Source: Luscinia megarhynchos
Lineage: Eukaryota > Chordata > Aves > Passeriformes > Turdidae
Assembly: GCA_034336665.1 (NCBI GenBank)
Contig: JAPFBE010000002.1
Span: 38,667,406-38,731,405, forward strand
Direction: 5' to 3'
DNA: 64,000 nt
Shown piece after piece: positions 1-48,000 of the stretch. Position 1 is the first letter of the stretch, and every line of letters starts with the position of its first letter. The notes under the pieces were generated by a model that searched no databases, was not told the DNA's origin, and worked only from the letters and a program-made list of their open reading frames with translations. The translations under genes and the position numbers were made by a program.

Positions 1-3000
1 CATGAAAAGGATTACTGAGCGGCGAAAAACAGAGACAAGACACTTTTTTGCTTGGTGCAGGAAAGAGCAAGAAAGAGCAATTTATTAAAAGAAGCCATTG
101 CCTTAAATGAGGCAGTTTGTGCAAAACAAAATACAAACAGATTATTGGTTAGAGAAAGAGAAACCTCTTCTTCCTGGCTTTCTTAGGGACCTTGCAGGTG
201 TTTATCTTCGTTATGATTCTTTTTCTTGTGTTTACAATAAAGAAGGAACTTCTAGCTTGGGAAAAATCCTAGCTGTGACTGAGAAAGTTTCATGGCCTGA
301 GAAAAATACTTAGAACTTGAGAAAAAGGCCTGACAGCTTTTGCCCAGGCCTTCAGCAGTGTCCACAGAGTTCAACAATAAAAACCAAAATGGATTCATGA
401 AGGCGGATGGTTAGGAAGAACAAGGAAATCATTTACAGGTAGGATGAAGGAGTGAAGGGAAAACTGGCAGGGAAGTAGGACTCTTGCCAAATGCTGAGAG
501 GTGTAAATTGGAGAGTTGAGGCAATTAACTGGCAAAGGTAATTTAGAAGATACATGTTCAGTGACAGAGGGAAATCTGGAAAGCATAAAAGGCTAAAAAG
601 CATCAGATGTGGCAGTGTCTAGAGAGTGTCACATTTGGGATATGCTATGTTGGAGAGGAAAGCTATTTCAGCAAAAGTGTATGCAATTTTGGATGTGTGG
701 CACTGGTGCATCATGGGGCAAAGATAAGGTAATTACCTAACTGTTCTTCTGGCAGAATCACACCTGCAGTTCTGTGCTCAGCAGCAGGTGCCACGTGTGT
801 GAGTGATGGTGAAGACTGACAGAGGGGGAATTCACAGAAAAATAACAGAAGTTTTAGGAGACCGAGGAGACTGTGCCTAGCTTTCTACATACATTCTCAT
901 AAATACATGGAGAGAATAAATACAAATGTTATGGAGTGTAGTCATTTTGAATGCTGCAATTGCTTGTGGCTGGAAATAATGGCATAAAATACTATTTTGA
1001 AAATAAACCTAATAAGGGAATCCCAACCAAAAAAAAATCTGGTATTGAGATTTTCTGTAAGTCTCCTATGCAAATTTTAAACATGCCCAGTAAAGAATAG
1101 CACATGTACTATTAGACTTTATAATTTGCATTGGTGGAGAAAGGATATGATGACCAAGTGGAGCTTTTCTTTCCATGATACCATTTGTTCAATGATACAT
1201 TTCTCATTCAGCAGAAGTAAGTTAAATGTACCTGCAGTCAAACGCTATGAGTGCCTTAGTTTTTAGGGGCTAAACTTCCAGTATTTGCAGCTTAATTTTG
1301 CATTCCCTGAGGAACTCAGGGTATCTGAGTTCGAAATTACTTCAGCAAGATCAGTGTGTGACTTGTGGCACTGGAAGTACTGGTTACAGTGACTTACATC
1401 CAGCTTCAGTGGTGACTTTCAGACGTGTTGGTGATTACTTTGTGGTGCTACATAGAGAATTTTTACAAGGAAAAGACAGAAAATTTAGACTCATAAAGCA
1501 ATGGCTTACACTTAACAGCTCAAATACAGAATAAAATCATTAAGAAAAACTGCCTTCTTCATTAGTATAGATAATACCATTTTAGTATCAGGGATTTCTT
1601 TTAGTGGCCACTTTTTTGGTGCCTGCTTAATAGCCTCCCTGAAAAACCATAAAGCAAGTACAGAACCTAATTTTCCTCATATTAAAGGTAATGACCTTCT
1701 CCTTTTCCATTTTTTATTTTTTATTTATTGAAATACACAATGCAACAAAGTAACTTTAAGAATCAGTTTGTCAGTAATGCAATCCAAGCCATAAAATGTC
1801 AATCAAGCCAATGTTTGTTCTGTTCTTTCCAGTTTCCACAAACACTGTCAGGGTATTATGAGGATTGACTGTCCTGCCTATTGCTATTATAGTTCCTGTT
1901 TTGTTTGCTTGCATTACTGTGATACCTGAGAGCCCTGGTCATGGAACAAAACTCTGCATGCAGATGCACAGCACAAGAAGAATCTCCTCTCAGTGTTTTT
2001 GTAGGCACAGCCAAGATACTCTCACTAGCCTCAAAAATCAGCAGGAAGGAAGAGAGAGAGTTCCCCCAGCCCCTGGGCACTCTCTGCTCCTGAAAACAAT
2101 CTCCTTAGCTGAGCGTTCCAGTTTTTACCAAACAAAATCTCTAAATTGGTCCATGATGTAATGAGCTGAGATTGGCAGAAGGCACACGCCCTACTCAGGG
2201 CTGCTCCTTCAGCATCACAGGTGCAGGGACAAGCACAGGGACAGAACTGGTTTTTGGGTTGGTTTTGGCAGGGAAGGCTGGGAGCCTAGGTGTGAAATTG
2301 AATGTAAGGTGGCTGCCCATCTGCTATGAAAAAACAAAGGAAAAATGCCCATTGGCACAGCTGCCCAAAAAAAGTTAGATGTACTTGCAGAAGATGCACA
2401 ATATTGGAATTTCCATCAGAAAAAACATAATTTTCATATTTCCTCATACACTACCATATTTGTTAGCATAAGATCTGCCTCAGTGAGGAAGGTGTTGGAC
2501 CGCAATGCCTTTCTAAATTAGGGCTGTGGGCATCAGACAGTGACTACTGAAGCATCACCTAGGAGCATGAGATCTCCCGTCTCGGTGAGGCTAATCCCAC
2601 ATAATCCCAGAACATAAATCAGATGCTCAGTTTATCCAATGTAGCCATTCTTTCTCTGTGGCTGACACATTATGTCACGTTTCCAAAAACTGACTTTACT
2701 TCCAGTCTTTGAAAAATGTTGGTGCCCCACATGCTCCATGCAAACTTGTCGCTTCAGAACATCTTTGTGGAACGTATCTTGGGATCTTCCAAGCAAGCTT
2801 GTTCATGAGGTTAGTTGACTGTTGGCAATGCTGTCCTCAGGTGAAGTGAGGAGAGAGAGAGTTATGTTATGCCTCCTTATGGATGGGAGAGAGACATAGA
2901 TGGTCTAGAAAACTTACCAGCACAGCTGCCATGTGCTGTTGCCAGGACCCCTCCTTGTCCCATGGACTGGTGTGTCTCCCCACCATGGAAGGCTGCATTT

Positions 3001-6000
3001 CTTTCCTTTCAAAGCTGTTTTGTTTGTAGATTCCAGCCCTACTGGTTCTACCTTGTCCTTGCTTTACAGAAAGCAAGTTAGCATGTGCAATCAGAGCATT
3101 GCCTGAAGGAATTTCAGGCTTTTCAGATGGAGCCTGTGCTTCGTCAGATATTTTGAGGTGAAATCGTATATTCCTATATTATTTCTTAAATGTGTTTTCC
3201 TTCTAGATGTGGCTTTATCTCAGGGATCCTATGAAGTTTTTGTTCCATTTGCCCCACAGCACTGATAATAAAAGCTGCATGATAATAGAGCAAGCCCTGT
3301 GCATTTCTATGGTCCCACAATAGCTACCTGTTTTTGTTTTGTTTTTCCAGGATTCAGTAATTATTAAACCAACCTCGCACTTAGAAAAAGTCATGGAATT
3401 TCACACTTCATGTTTACAGATCAAAGGTTAATCTTTAAACCAAGGTTTGTTATCATTTGTTAAGCCTCTTGTTTTCTTAATATGACTGATTTCTTTCTCT
3501 TGTTATTCAAAGGACACACCAGATAATTGACTAGGAAATACGTTTCTTCTATAGCCAGTTTTATACCTTTGTTTAGTCATTCTTACCATCAAGAGCCCTG
3601 CAAAAGCCTTGGCTCACATGCATTTTTGCTGCCACCTTTTGTTCTGCTGGTGCTGCCTTGCCTTCACCGCAGATGATGCAAAATCTACAGAAATAGCTTT
3701 CTGCTCTTTGATGAGTCCATCACTTCCCAAGTGTTCACTAAGAATAAAATTCATTACATTCATGACATGCAAATAATATTATATGCTACATTTCAGCATG
3801 AAAGAAACCCTGTTTTTACCATTGCTTTTCCCTCAAGTTTTCTGCAATTAATTGGCTGGTTGGTTAGCAGTATACTTTAGTGATGCTGGGCAGTCTCTCC
3901 GAGTTTCTTGGTAAGGTTCAGCTCTTGTTTTATCTACTTGATTAGAAATTTCCTACTAAAGAAGATCATAATGACAACTCACTTTCCCAGGCTTAAGAAT
4001 TATCTTCAGGCTATCTTGAAATCATCATGTAGATTTCAAATTTTCCTGGGATTTTCCAAAACGACTCTTTGAGCACAAGTATGAGACTCTCCTGCTTGAG
4101 ATGTGGTCACCAGGTGGTAATGCCCTTTGGAAGGCATCACCTGGGCTGGGTACACAGCACCATCTGAAACTCAGGCACCTTTGATGAATCTCAGGATAGG
4201 CACCCCAAGTTGCTGTCATTCCTTGAAGGAAAGTTGATACCCATCTGTTTAGTGCCTGCATGTGTATATTGACTTTAAACACAAGTAAACAAATATACCT
4301 CTGTGTGTGTATGAGTATGGATCTATGTATGTATGAGTGGGTGTAGGCAGACACATGCAGCATTTTGGAGTCATCCAGCATGGGTGCTGTGGCACAGCTG
4401 CTTCTGGAGGTTGGGTGTTTACATGTTGAAGCCAAGGAGCCTGGGTGGTACTTTTAGCTCCAGCATCAGTCTGCCAGATGAGTTGGCTTGGACCTGTCTT
4501 TCTCCCACTGAGTTTTAGTTCCTCCCTTTATAACTTCATTTTGTGCACTTCTTTTTGATCTGCTGTTGAAATGGGATTATATGAAACTCAGTAATTGTTA
4601 TGTAACTTTTCCCACTATATTTATGTGTGCATGGTTAGTCAATAAATCAGACTGAAATTGATGATAAATAGCTACTGCTAGCTTATATTCCTGAGCACTG
4701 GAAAATAGCAAATAGTTCAGTTGTTAGTATATTATAAGAGGCAATTATTTGCTAATGCAACTAAATCAAACACTTGTCTGACCTGCACTGAGGCTGAACT
4801 TGACATCAGCTGTAGGACTTGTCTCACCAAATTTTCCATATATAGTGTCAGTTTAGGCTGCTTCTACTGCAGATGAGAAAAGCCAAAAACCCTTGGGAGT
4901 ACATTTCTTCCCTCCTTGTTTTAGAAACAAAATATCCTTCATTATCTCTCCCTGGACTGCAGTGAGGGTTGGTTGCCTGACTTACACTGTGCTCCTAACT
5001 TGTAATGAACCAATGGAGGTGACAGACATCTTATGCACTTAACTACAGCACATTCGGTGTCTGGCAGATTTAGAAACATTTTCTGAAGAAAATAAAGCCA
5101 TTAATCTTGGTTAGAAATAATGCTAAAACTTGAGTGTCGTAAAATTAGTGTTAGGTACCTCATTTAGCAGTAAACTTATTTCATGTTGATATAAGAAACT
5201 GTATGAAACAAATATTAGGCTGTATAAAGAAACATTAAAGATTTGGTGAAGTAGCTTTGATAGTTTGAAGAAGGTGAAAAGTCTTTTGATTTAATCTGCT
5301 GCTGAAAGAGGTTTCTCATCGTAATTAAAAGACATGATCTGTTGTCACCAGTACTTGCTAGGAGCTTTCCTAGAAAAAATGCCAAAAAAATCTGAAGTGG
5401 CCCATTTAAAAACCATTCTGTTTTTTTTTCCAGTAATTTCTATGAAGGAAAATTCTGAAAAAAACCTGAAATGTCCAAGTAAAGTTAGTGCTTGTCTCTG
5501 CCCCTGTTACCTTACTTCACATTTCCAAGCAGAATCCCATCTCCCAGGGTAGAGGAAGAGGTGGCATTGGCTTGGATGTTTTTGAAAGTGGCTTATAGAA
5601 TAAGCTCTAAAGTCACCCTCTTTGATGAGGGGGAGATTTGAAGTACTCATTATGGTTGCAGTGACATTTGCTAGCATATTCCCAGGAACTGGTCACGAGT
5701 CTTACTGAAATATTTTTTTCTCAGTGGTATTCACAAATGAGTTCTTTCGCTTGTTTCTTTGATAGCTTATACTCTTTGTTAATAAATAACAAGGTGATGA
5801 TTGCTCATGTAGAATTCCTGTCCCCACTGAAATCCAAAGCATTATTTTTATTTTATGCTCTCCTTTTTGCTTGTTTAACTTCTCCTAATTTCCTTGTTGG
5901 AAATGGACCATCTTTTTTACCAGTGCTACAAACAGTGCATTGCTTTTCTGTTCCTAAAGCAGAGTGTGTTCTCCTATTTCCAAGGAAGATATTTTTGCAT

Positions 6001-8487
6001 TTATTACTTATGACCAATCATTCATTTTTGAAAGAACAGTATCTCTCATTAAGACACAAGATGATCAAATGGATTTGGACAGATTTCATATTAAATTTAT
6101 GCTGACAGAGCCTTGGAGGTTCAAGACCAGGCCTAGATGTTCTAATGAAACTTCAGGTATACAAAACCTGAACCATGGACTGAAATATGGTTGCTTGCCC
6201 ATAGCAACTGAAACAGAATGCTCTCACCCCTAGCAAAAGGTCCTTCTATCTCCTAAGTATTTGTTTTATTAAAGTATTTCTGAAAGCTGGAGCTGAGAGG
6301 AATGGAAAAAGTTTTTAAGATAAAACTGCTAGGTGTATTAAGTGGTCAGATAGGAACTACTGCAGGTGATTCCCAAGGTTTGTCTTCGCTGAGAGCCTTG
6401 CTCCCTGTATTGCCATTCAGCAATCACTGGCAGACTGGCAGAGTTATGATAATATAAAAAATAGTAAGATCCTAAAAATCTGGGGGAATGGATGTCCCAG
6501 ATTTGTGTCACTTCTAACAAAACAGCTGCATCTCATTTCAGAACTTTGACTGAAGAGTCACAGACTGAAGTTTGGAAGGGATCCCCAAAGGCCTCCAGTC
6601 TGACCTCCTGAATCAAGCAGATTGCATTGGAGCAGATTTCACAGGGCTTTGCCCAGGCTGGGTTCTGACACCTTTAAGGATGGTGATTCTCTGGGTGCCT
6701 CTTTCAATGTCCAGCCATACCAATAGTAAATTTTTTTCCTCACATTGAGTAGGAATTTGATATTGTAGCTTAATTTACAATAAGACTCCCCTGTCAAGTT
6801 TTCTTCTTGAGAGCAAATGTAGTTCTTTCCTCCTCTCCTCATGTGTCCTGTGCTCTGGTCCCCTGACCAGTTTGGTGGCCCTGCACTGAATTCACCTCAG
6901 TGTGTCCTTGTCTGTCTTGTGCTGGGAGCCCAAAACAGGCCACAATCCCCCAGGCATGGTCTCACAAACAGAAGACAAGAGCTATTTGCACTAGCCTGGT
7001 GGCTACACTCCTGCTGATACAGTCCAACCTTTGATTGATCATGGGTGCACTGCTGATGTACTCATTTATTTGTGTTGAAGTTCTAAGTTAGGACCCTTGG
7101 GACTTTTTCTGCAAAGTCAGTTTTAAGGTAGCAAGTTTTTGTCCAGCTTGTCCTGTTTCAGGGGCTTTATCCATCGCAGACATGGGGCTTTTCATCTGAC
7201 TTCATTCCCCTAGGTTTCTCTCAGTTTTCCAGCCTGTCCAGCAGTGTATATTGGCTGTTCTCCTCAGTCTGGTGTTGTGCAGACTTGCAGAGAGCATAAA
7301 GGAACGCATCCCAGAGTTCATTGAAATAAGTAACTTCTTCTCACTGAAAAGTCTTCATATCTTGTGAACAGGATGAAGAGTTGCAAGCACAAACAACTTT
7401 GTGTTATGAGCTTATAAGCAACTGGAAGAAATAACTCAAAGGTCACTGCAGGTATTTCTTTCCTGCAGAATGAAGTCAGTACCACTTTATCATGAGTCCA
7501 TCGCTGGATAGAGTGTTGGAGGACAAAAATTTCAAAAATTCTGCACTTTGAACAGTGTTCCAGGATGGATCACACTGAGGTGTATGCACCTGGTGGGGGG
7601 AATGGTGTATCACGCATCTCATGGACGGCTCAACCATCTGAGGCAGTCTTCAATTGTAGAAGTAGATTTCACCATCTTAGTACAGGAGAGGAGTGTATTT
7701 TCCTTTAGCTGGTCTCTCCATCACATGATTTCCAGTGTGATGTCACAGCTGCATGATTTGTGTAGCATGCCCAGACTATGTGTTAATTTTAGTGTTAATA
7801 GTTTCATTCTTGGTACCTGTTGGTTTTATTCACCAAGCATTTAACCCTTGGGATGTTGCCAGAACTGCCACATTGTTCCCCTACTCTATGTTCACAGTCA
7901 TGCTTCTCAGTATTTTGTTTCCTTTGGTGGAAGATTGTGGGAGCCCAGTAGCAATTCCCAAATCCCAAAAAAGTGATTAGCAATTATTGTTGTCTAAGTG
8001 CTTAATAGGGAGATTAAGACAGGCCACCAGGTGTTTACACAATAACACTCGGTAGCGTGGAAATTCAGCTCTCACTATTACAAGGCATAAAGAGGGTAAA
8101 TGCCTGCCCTTGGAGAAACCAGCAATTATTTTGGTGTTTGTATTATACCTCATTTTCTCCAGCAGATTGTGCAGTTCTGTTATTTCTTAACTTTTCATTC
8201 CCTGATAGGGATTTGTCTGTGTTTGTAGTAGCGGGATTGATCTGTAACCACAGGATCGGTTTCTGTTAAAGGTGTTTTTCTTGCACCATCAGTTGGCTGC
8301 AAAGCTGCATTTTTAGTCCGTCCCTTTGTATCTAACATGGCATATTTGTATACAGCAACAATGGAAGGGAGCTATGCTTCACACTGAAGCTTTGAAATAA
8401 ATGATAGTGAAATAGCTTAGGAACAGCACAAATGCTCTTCTGTAACAAATTGTATCATTCACGGTGTCTCTTTTTTTTCTGTTTCAG
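1..8487 (+). other. Probable upstream intron of the PCBP3-like gene
   Basis: This is AT-rich non-coding sequence preceding the first recognised exon. I looked for the family exon encoding the first KH1 strand (a stretch ending MHGK) and did not see it. The open frames here are short and unrelated to each other. An old CR1 copy lies at about 6550-7320. Long 5' introns are usual for PCBP3, so an intron entering from the left is the simplest reading. Confidence 0.6.
6550..7320 (-). mobile_element. Old degraded CR1 LINE 3' fragment, antisense
   Basis: From about 6550 the plus strand reads like an inverted CR1 3' region. It has a diagnostic order of short blocks: AGTCACAGACTG, a block around CTCCAGTCTGACCTCC, a block on dominance of the first gene words such as GGCCCTGCACTGAATTCACC, then GTCTCACAAACAGAAG and CCAGCCTGTCCAGC. 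It is interrupted by many small gaps, so it is an old insertion. No open frame remains. Boundaries are approximate. Confidence 0.65.
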
Positions 8488-42587
<34,100 letters not shown>

Positions 42588-45005
42588 AGGGATGAGACAC
42601 AATGCAAGCTTTGCCAGCTCTGCCAAGAGTCTGTGGTAGATCCTAGTTATCAAGGAAACAATACGGCATCTTTTATTTTCTGTTCAATTGCTAGTGTTAA
42701 CTGTTGCCGACTCCAGTCGTCTTCCGCTCTCCATAACACCTAACACCAGGCGCCACCTACCAACTAGTTCCAACAGCCAGCAGTGCCAGCCTGGGCTCTT
42801 TGTCCCCAGACACAGCTCGGCCAGGGCAGACCTGCCCCCAGCCCAGCAAGGGAGACACAGTGAAGAGAAAAAAACATCAATGAGGCAAAATGGTGATAGC
42901 CTGCTCCAGCAAAGCTGCCTGGCATAAAAATACACTTAGGTCCATTTGCAGGAATCCCTCCAACTGCAGAACAACTCCTTATGGCAAACTGGCATCTTTG
43001 GTGTATTTTTTCTATAGCTAGAATGTGCAAATCTGGCACTTCTGATGATCACCAGTGCCCCTGTAATGCCCTGTGAAGTGCTGCTGGCCCCCTCAGTCAT
43101 TCTGCTGCTCCCAAAAGTCTGGATGCCCCATCTCCCTGTCCCAAAATCTGCCTCTGAGCAGGAGATGGAGGTTAGGAGGTACCGACTTCAGGTACTTCTG
43201 CATCCAATGAATCCTTCTGGTGTGAGTAAAACTGCTAAATTAAAATGACTGTAAAACAATAAGGAGAAAATATCAGGCGCCTGTGCCTTTCCATGTGATG
43301 CTTTTAAAGGGCACAACCATTTTTCTCTGCTTTGGAAAAACATAATTTTGAGAACTCTGCTTAAGGGAGGGAGGGAGAGACAGAGAGTTCAGGCTCCTCC
43401 TTTTGCACTCAGATGTTTTACATATACTGACACAGTGCTTATTTCTGTAAGTGCTTCAGAGCAAGTACAAACCAGATGTCATCACTATCTGATATTTTCT
43501 CTCATGTAGGTTTTATTCAGCCAAAATGACTATTTTTCATTAGGTTTCTGTACAAAATACATCCCTGTTTAACTGGCCACTAATCATGCAGTCAGGTTTT
43601 ATGGTAATCATGAGTAACGTGCAGCATTTTAGAGGTCATTCAAAGGCTGCTGCCTGGACAGATCCCATCCCTTTACCAAGCACTTCAGGATGTTCAGATT
43701 AACTAAAACGAGACAGGTAATGTCAGGCAAAGCCAAGAGAGCTGGGGAATGGAGTGGCTGGTTGTCAGCTGTTGGAACTAGTTCTTAACTGCATTTTATG
43801 TTTGTCCATCCACCTTCTTTTTAATTTCTGTTGCATAACTCAGTAATGCAATATTGTTTTCCTCACCACTTCCAAATCCAGAGTCCCATTAGCCTGCCAT
43901 GTTCATCCACTCTGCACTCCTTGGACACAAAGCTTTAACAATTGAACTGTATTCAGTGCATTTTAATATAAACTAAAAACACAATGCAAATGCAATACTT
44001 TTTAAAACATGGTATTTCAAAGTGTGTTATTGTATAGGGCTAAGTACTATCTCAGTATTTTGTGTCATTTCTGTATTCTGTGGGCTTTTCTTCACCTTAG
44101 CACCTTTGCACTAAGTTTTGTCACTTGTAACCATTTGTAGAACTGCCATTGTTACAATTTGCACTTATCCAAATGGGGTTTTTGGTTGGTTTTGTTGGGG
44201 GTTTTTTGGTTTCGTGGTTTTTTTGTTTATTTGTGGCTTCCTTTTTTTCTTTTTTTTTTTTTTTTTTGTTGCATATAATGAAGGAAAAACTGGGAATAAT
44301 GTCAAGGTACCACAGCTATTTAAAAGCTCTAGAAATCTGCTGTAAACTTGTTCTGGACTATTGTAACTGTTTCAATAATTGACATTTAAGAAAAAAAAAA
44401 CCACCAACCTCTGTGTGAGAAAACTTGCCTGCACTGAAATGCTATTCTATGCTGGTTGTACTCAAGTGGTATTTTTTTAATAGTGAGAAGATTTTTTTTC
44501 TTTTTTTTGCCTTGTTTTTTTTTTTTTTTTTTTTTCCCTCGTTTTTGTTCCTACATTTTAGGCTGTCTTCAGAAGTTACTGGCCTGGGGGCTCTGTAATG
44601 TATCTCATCATGCCCTAGTGCAGTAGCCACCAGACAGGACTTTTCCAAAGCCCCATGAGACAATGCTTTCTATGGACTAATCTACAGAGGAGTTTCTGCC
44701 ATTTCTAACTTTCTTATTATTCTGAGACATCAAAAGAAAACACTCACTTTACTCTTTAAGCAACTGTGCTTCCTAACTCTTGTGTTGCTTTCATTACTGT
44801 TCCAGTTTTAACACTGTTGTGGCTCATAACATAAGGCAAAGACAAGTTATTTTTGGGGGTTAATTTTCATTGATGTTCATGCTTTGGCTAATCTGTATAA
44901 AAGCATGGGCCGTTAGTGTTCTAAACCACTGTATTCAGCTAGAGACTCAACAGTAAGTTACATGAGACGTTTTTATAAATAAATTTTTTTCCTGATTAAA
45001 AAACA
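42588..45005 (+). other. PCBP3: PCBP3-like 3' UTR (approximate end)
   Basis: About 2.4 kb separates the stop codon from the AATAAA at 44,978-44,983 and ATTAAA at 44,995-45,000, which are followed by GT-rich sequence. It contains long T-runs (about 44,250-44,268 and 44,511-44,535) and an A-run near 44,390. The exact cleavage site is inferred. Confidence 0.6.
44978..44983 (+). promoter_or_regulatory. PCBP3: Candidate poly(A) signal of PCBP3-like gene
   Basis: AATAAA lies in a T-rich context, with ATTAAA 12 bases further on and TGTTGTGTTGTTT downstream as a possible GU-rich element. Earlier signals in the 3' UTR may also be used. Confidence 0.55.
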
Positions 45006-48000
45006 AAAAAAGACGTGGTAGCTTTGTGCATACAACTGTTGTGTTGTTTAAACCTTGTTCTTTGTAACCGAGTTGCTAACTTGTCATTGAAGAAGCACTA
45101 TTTTATGGATTGTCAAACTAAGGTCACAGACAAATTGCTTGTTTTCAATTAATGATTAAAGGTTTCATATCATCACGCTTAAGGTCCCAGTGCTCATTGG
45201 GAAAGTGTAACACCTGTGCAAGACTGGCAACCTTAGTAAGGGATTGTCAGGGATGATGAGTCTGTTCAGGATTACTGGGAGCCAGATTGTGCAGCTAGAT
45301 AGAGTAAACAGTATTTCTACAAAACTTGATTTAGTTTTTAACGAAGCTGTTCGTTGAGAACTTCTCACACTGCATCGAAAAGACAAATTTGGCTTCATGT
45401 TGCAAGCAGCCACTGATTTGTATCTCTGGTCTTTCCCCGGACTGATCTATAGATCAGATACTGGGGAGAGAAAAACAGGAACAAAAGAATGAATTTGGAT
45501 GCTGAGTACTGTATTGCTAATGCCCTTCATACTTCCCCATTCCCAGCAGCACTGCCCAGTGGCAAGGCTTCTAGTCAGCACCCTCCACCCCGCCAGGAGC
45601 CAGCCCAGCCGCGGGGAGGAGCACAGAATGTGCAGCAGGAGAGGGAAGGGAGAGCTCAGCAGGCCCAGGAGCTGCCTCTTCCTGCCCTGGCACTCTGCTC
45701 CAGCTGTTCAAACCCTCCTTTGGATCTGCTGAAGCACTGCAGTCACAGCCTCGAGTTCTCTCTTCAAAAGAGCAAAAGAGCAAGCAAAAGAAAGGGGCTG
45801 GCCCCCAGTTGTTGCTGCATTACAGCCTCTCTGGCCACAGGCAGTGCAGTACTGTCACAGCTACTGCTCTGGCCTCATGAGAAAGCAGCTTTTTGGCAAT
45901 GCAGGAGTAGCATCCTTAATGACACAAGACTGATTGTACAACCTCCATCTCCCCACTCAGTTAAAGCTCTCTACCTGCCTTCAGGGATTTAGCTTGGGGT
46001 TCTGCTTCCCCTCCTGCCCCCATTGAGCTTTTGGGGCATACCACAATTATCCTCTGTGGTCTCCAGGATACACAAAGCTCTCCAGTCTGAGTCTGGAACT
46101 AGGACACAACCAGGATGTGCATGCAGACTTGGAGACCTGTAGAAATCAACAGCTTTCTCAATAGAGATGCAGCCACAAAACACACCCCTGATGATGAAGG
46201 GTGCCAAGGGGCATTACAGAATAGCTCACTGCACCCCAGCACCCAGGAGGCCTTACCCAATGTTGACAATTAGCTACTCCAACACTTAGAAAAACTACAG
46301 GCTCTAAGACTAATTTGATAAAATTCTGTGTTACTATTACTTAAAATATATTTTTATTACTTAAAATGTATTTAACCTCTCATTCTTGAAAGGAGAGATG
46401 AAGCTGCTTTCACAGCACAGACCTTAATAAGTCTTCATTTCTTCAACAGCAAAAGCTATTTCTATGGCTAGCCTAGCTACTGTAAATGAAAAAAAAAACA
46501 TTATTGCATCTCAACACTAAGTAGATCAAAGCTTTGCTCTCCCAGTAGAGCTGCCAGGCAAAGGGCAGCAGCAGCTCTGGGATGTATAGTATCTTTCACA
46601 TTAATAATTCACATGTGCCTTGCAGAATTGAAAGATTTAAACAAACTACTGCAGGGGCATGTTTGTGTGAGGAATGAGGAGATGTAAAAAAAAAAACCAC
46701 ATGGACAAAGAAAAAAGTCTTCTGAGAGGATTTTTGCAAAAATACAGGCAGAAATGTGATAAAATCTAAGCTTATTTTAATTTCATTATTTTAGTTGGAA
46801 AATATTTCTGAATGGCAAGAAAAAACTCTTAATAGCTGTACTATACAAAACAGATAAACAAAAGACAAGGTGGTAAAGAAAAAAAAAGGTAAAGAATAAT
46901 AGCAACCAAGAGAGAAAAGTAAACCACTCATGCCCAAAGGTAGATAAGAGGAAGCATGTACTCGCTGTGAAAAGGTCACTGCCCACACAAATGTGAGTTT
47001 CCAGATGAAAGACAGCACCAGTTCTGCAGCTTTTGCGTCATCAAATTGGAATTAGGTTTCTGGAAATATCTCAAATGAATTCAAGCAGCTCTGTTGTGTT
47101 TCTCAAGTGAAAAAACATTGACAGCATGAATGCCGGCTGGAACCAGAAGGAAAATAAACAAAGCAAGTTAGTCCTCTGCTAATATACAGAGTGCTTTCTG
47201 TTCTCAGGCATAGCCAGAGGGCATCTGTGGGCTCCACGGTTCACATTTGTGCCAGTCAAGCTCCTAGGAAGCAGCACAGTCTCACTGGTGCCATGCACAG
47301 AGAGGCACCTGGGAAGTGCCTCAGCCTCAGAAGGCTGAAGAGGCAAGGTGCTGTTTGTCGAGTTTCACAAGACAGTCTGAAAATCCAGCTTCTTCCACAG
47401 CCTAAATATCGGCTGAATGTATTTCAGCACTGGTTGTATTCTTGGCACAGGACCTTCCCCGTCTGGAGGGAGTGTCATGATTACCTAAAAGTCACAATAC
47501 TCACTGATCCAGTGGTTCAACAGTGGCACAGCTTCTGCAGGAAAGACTGTCATTGTCAGGCTCCTCAACTGAGTGACACAAAGTGTGGGTTCAAAGGACA
47601 GCATCAAAAGGAGGCATTTGAACAGAGATCTCTTCTGTCCCCTGTAACTTCTGCAGCCACCAATGGTGCAAGGCATTAGTGCCTCCACTGTATTTTTGGA
47701 AGAAAGACTTGGTTTAGATGTCTACACACAGGAACTGCTCCCATTTGTTTTTCCAGCTGTTGGCCCAGGATAATTCTAACTGAACTGATGAACAGAAGAT
47801 CAAATGAAGGCAGATAGTGAAAAACTGCTTCACCCCTGAAATTTCCATCTCTTGCCCCAAGCAGCACTTTCTAGGGATGTAAGTACACACTGCCCTTCTT
47901 GGCAATGAAGTGTACTTCATTACTTGGTTCCAGGAAGGAATGCAGTAATATTGATTAAATCAGTTTCTGCATCAATACGTGTGTCCTGCAGACTGGCATT

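Noticed and set aside
4025..4435. 136-codon minus-strand frame
   Set aside because: It spans short TGTG/TATG-type simple sequence giving repetitive His/Tyr/Ile residues, with no domain.
5668..6105. 145-codon hydrophobic plus-strand frame in the first intron
   Set aside because: Leu/Phe-rich translation is expected from T-rich DNA. There are no motifs, and a second frame overlaps it.
45489..45992. 167-codon plus-strand frame downstream of the PCBP3 3' UTR
   Set aside because: No recognisable domain and locally high GC. An overlapping frame of similar quality exists, and there is no promoter or splice evidence.
47191..47679. 162-codon plus-strand frame in the spacer
   Set aside because: No family resemblance that I can name and no flanking gene signals. 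Most likely chance.
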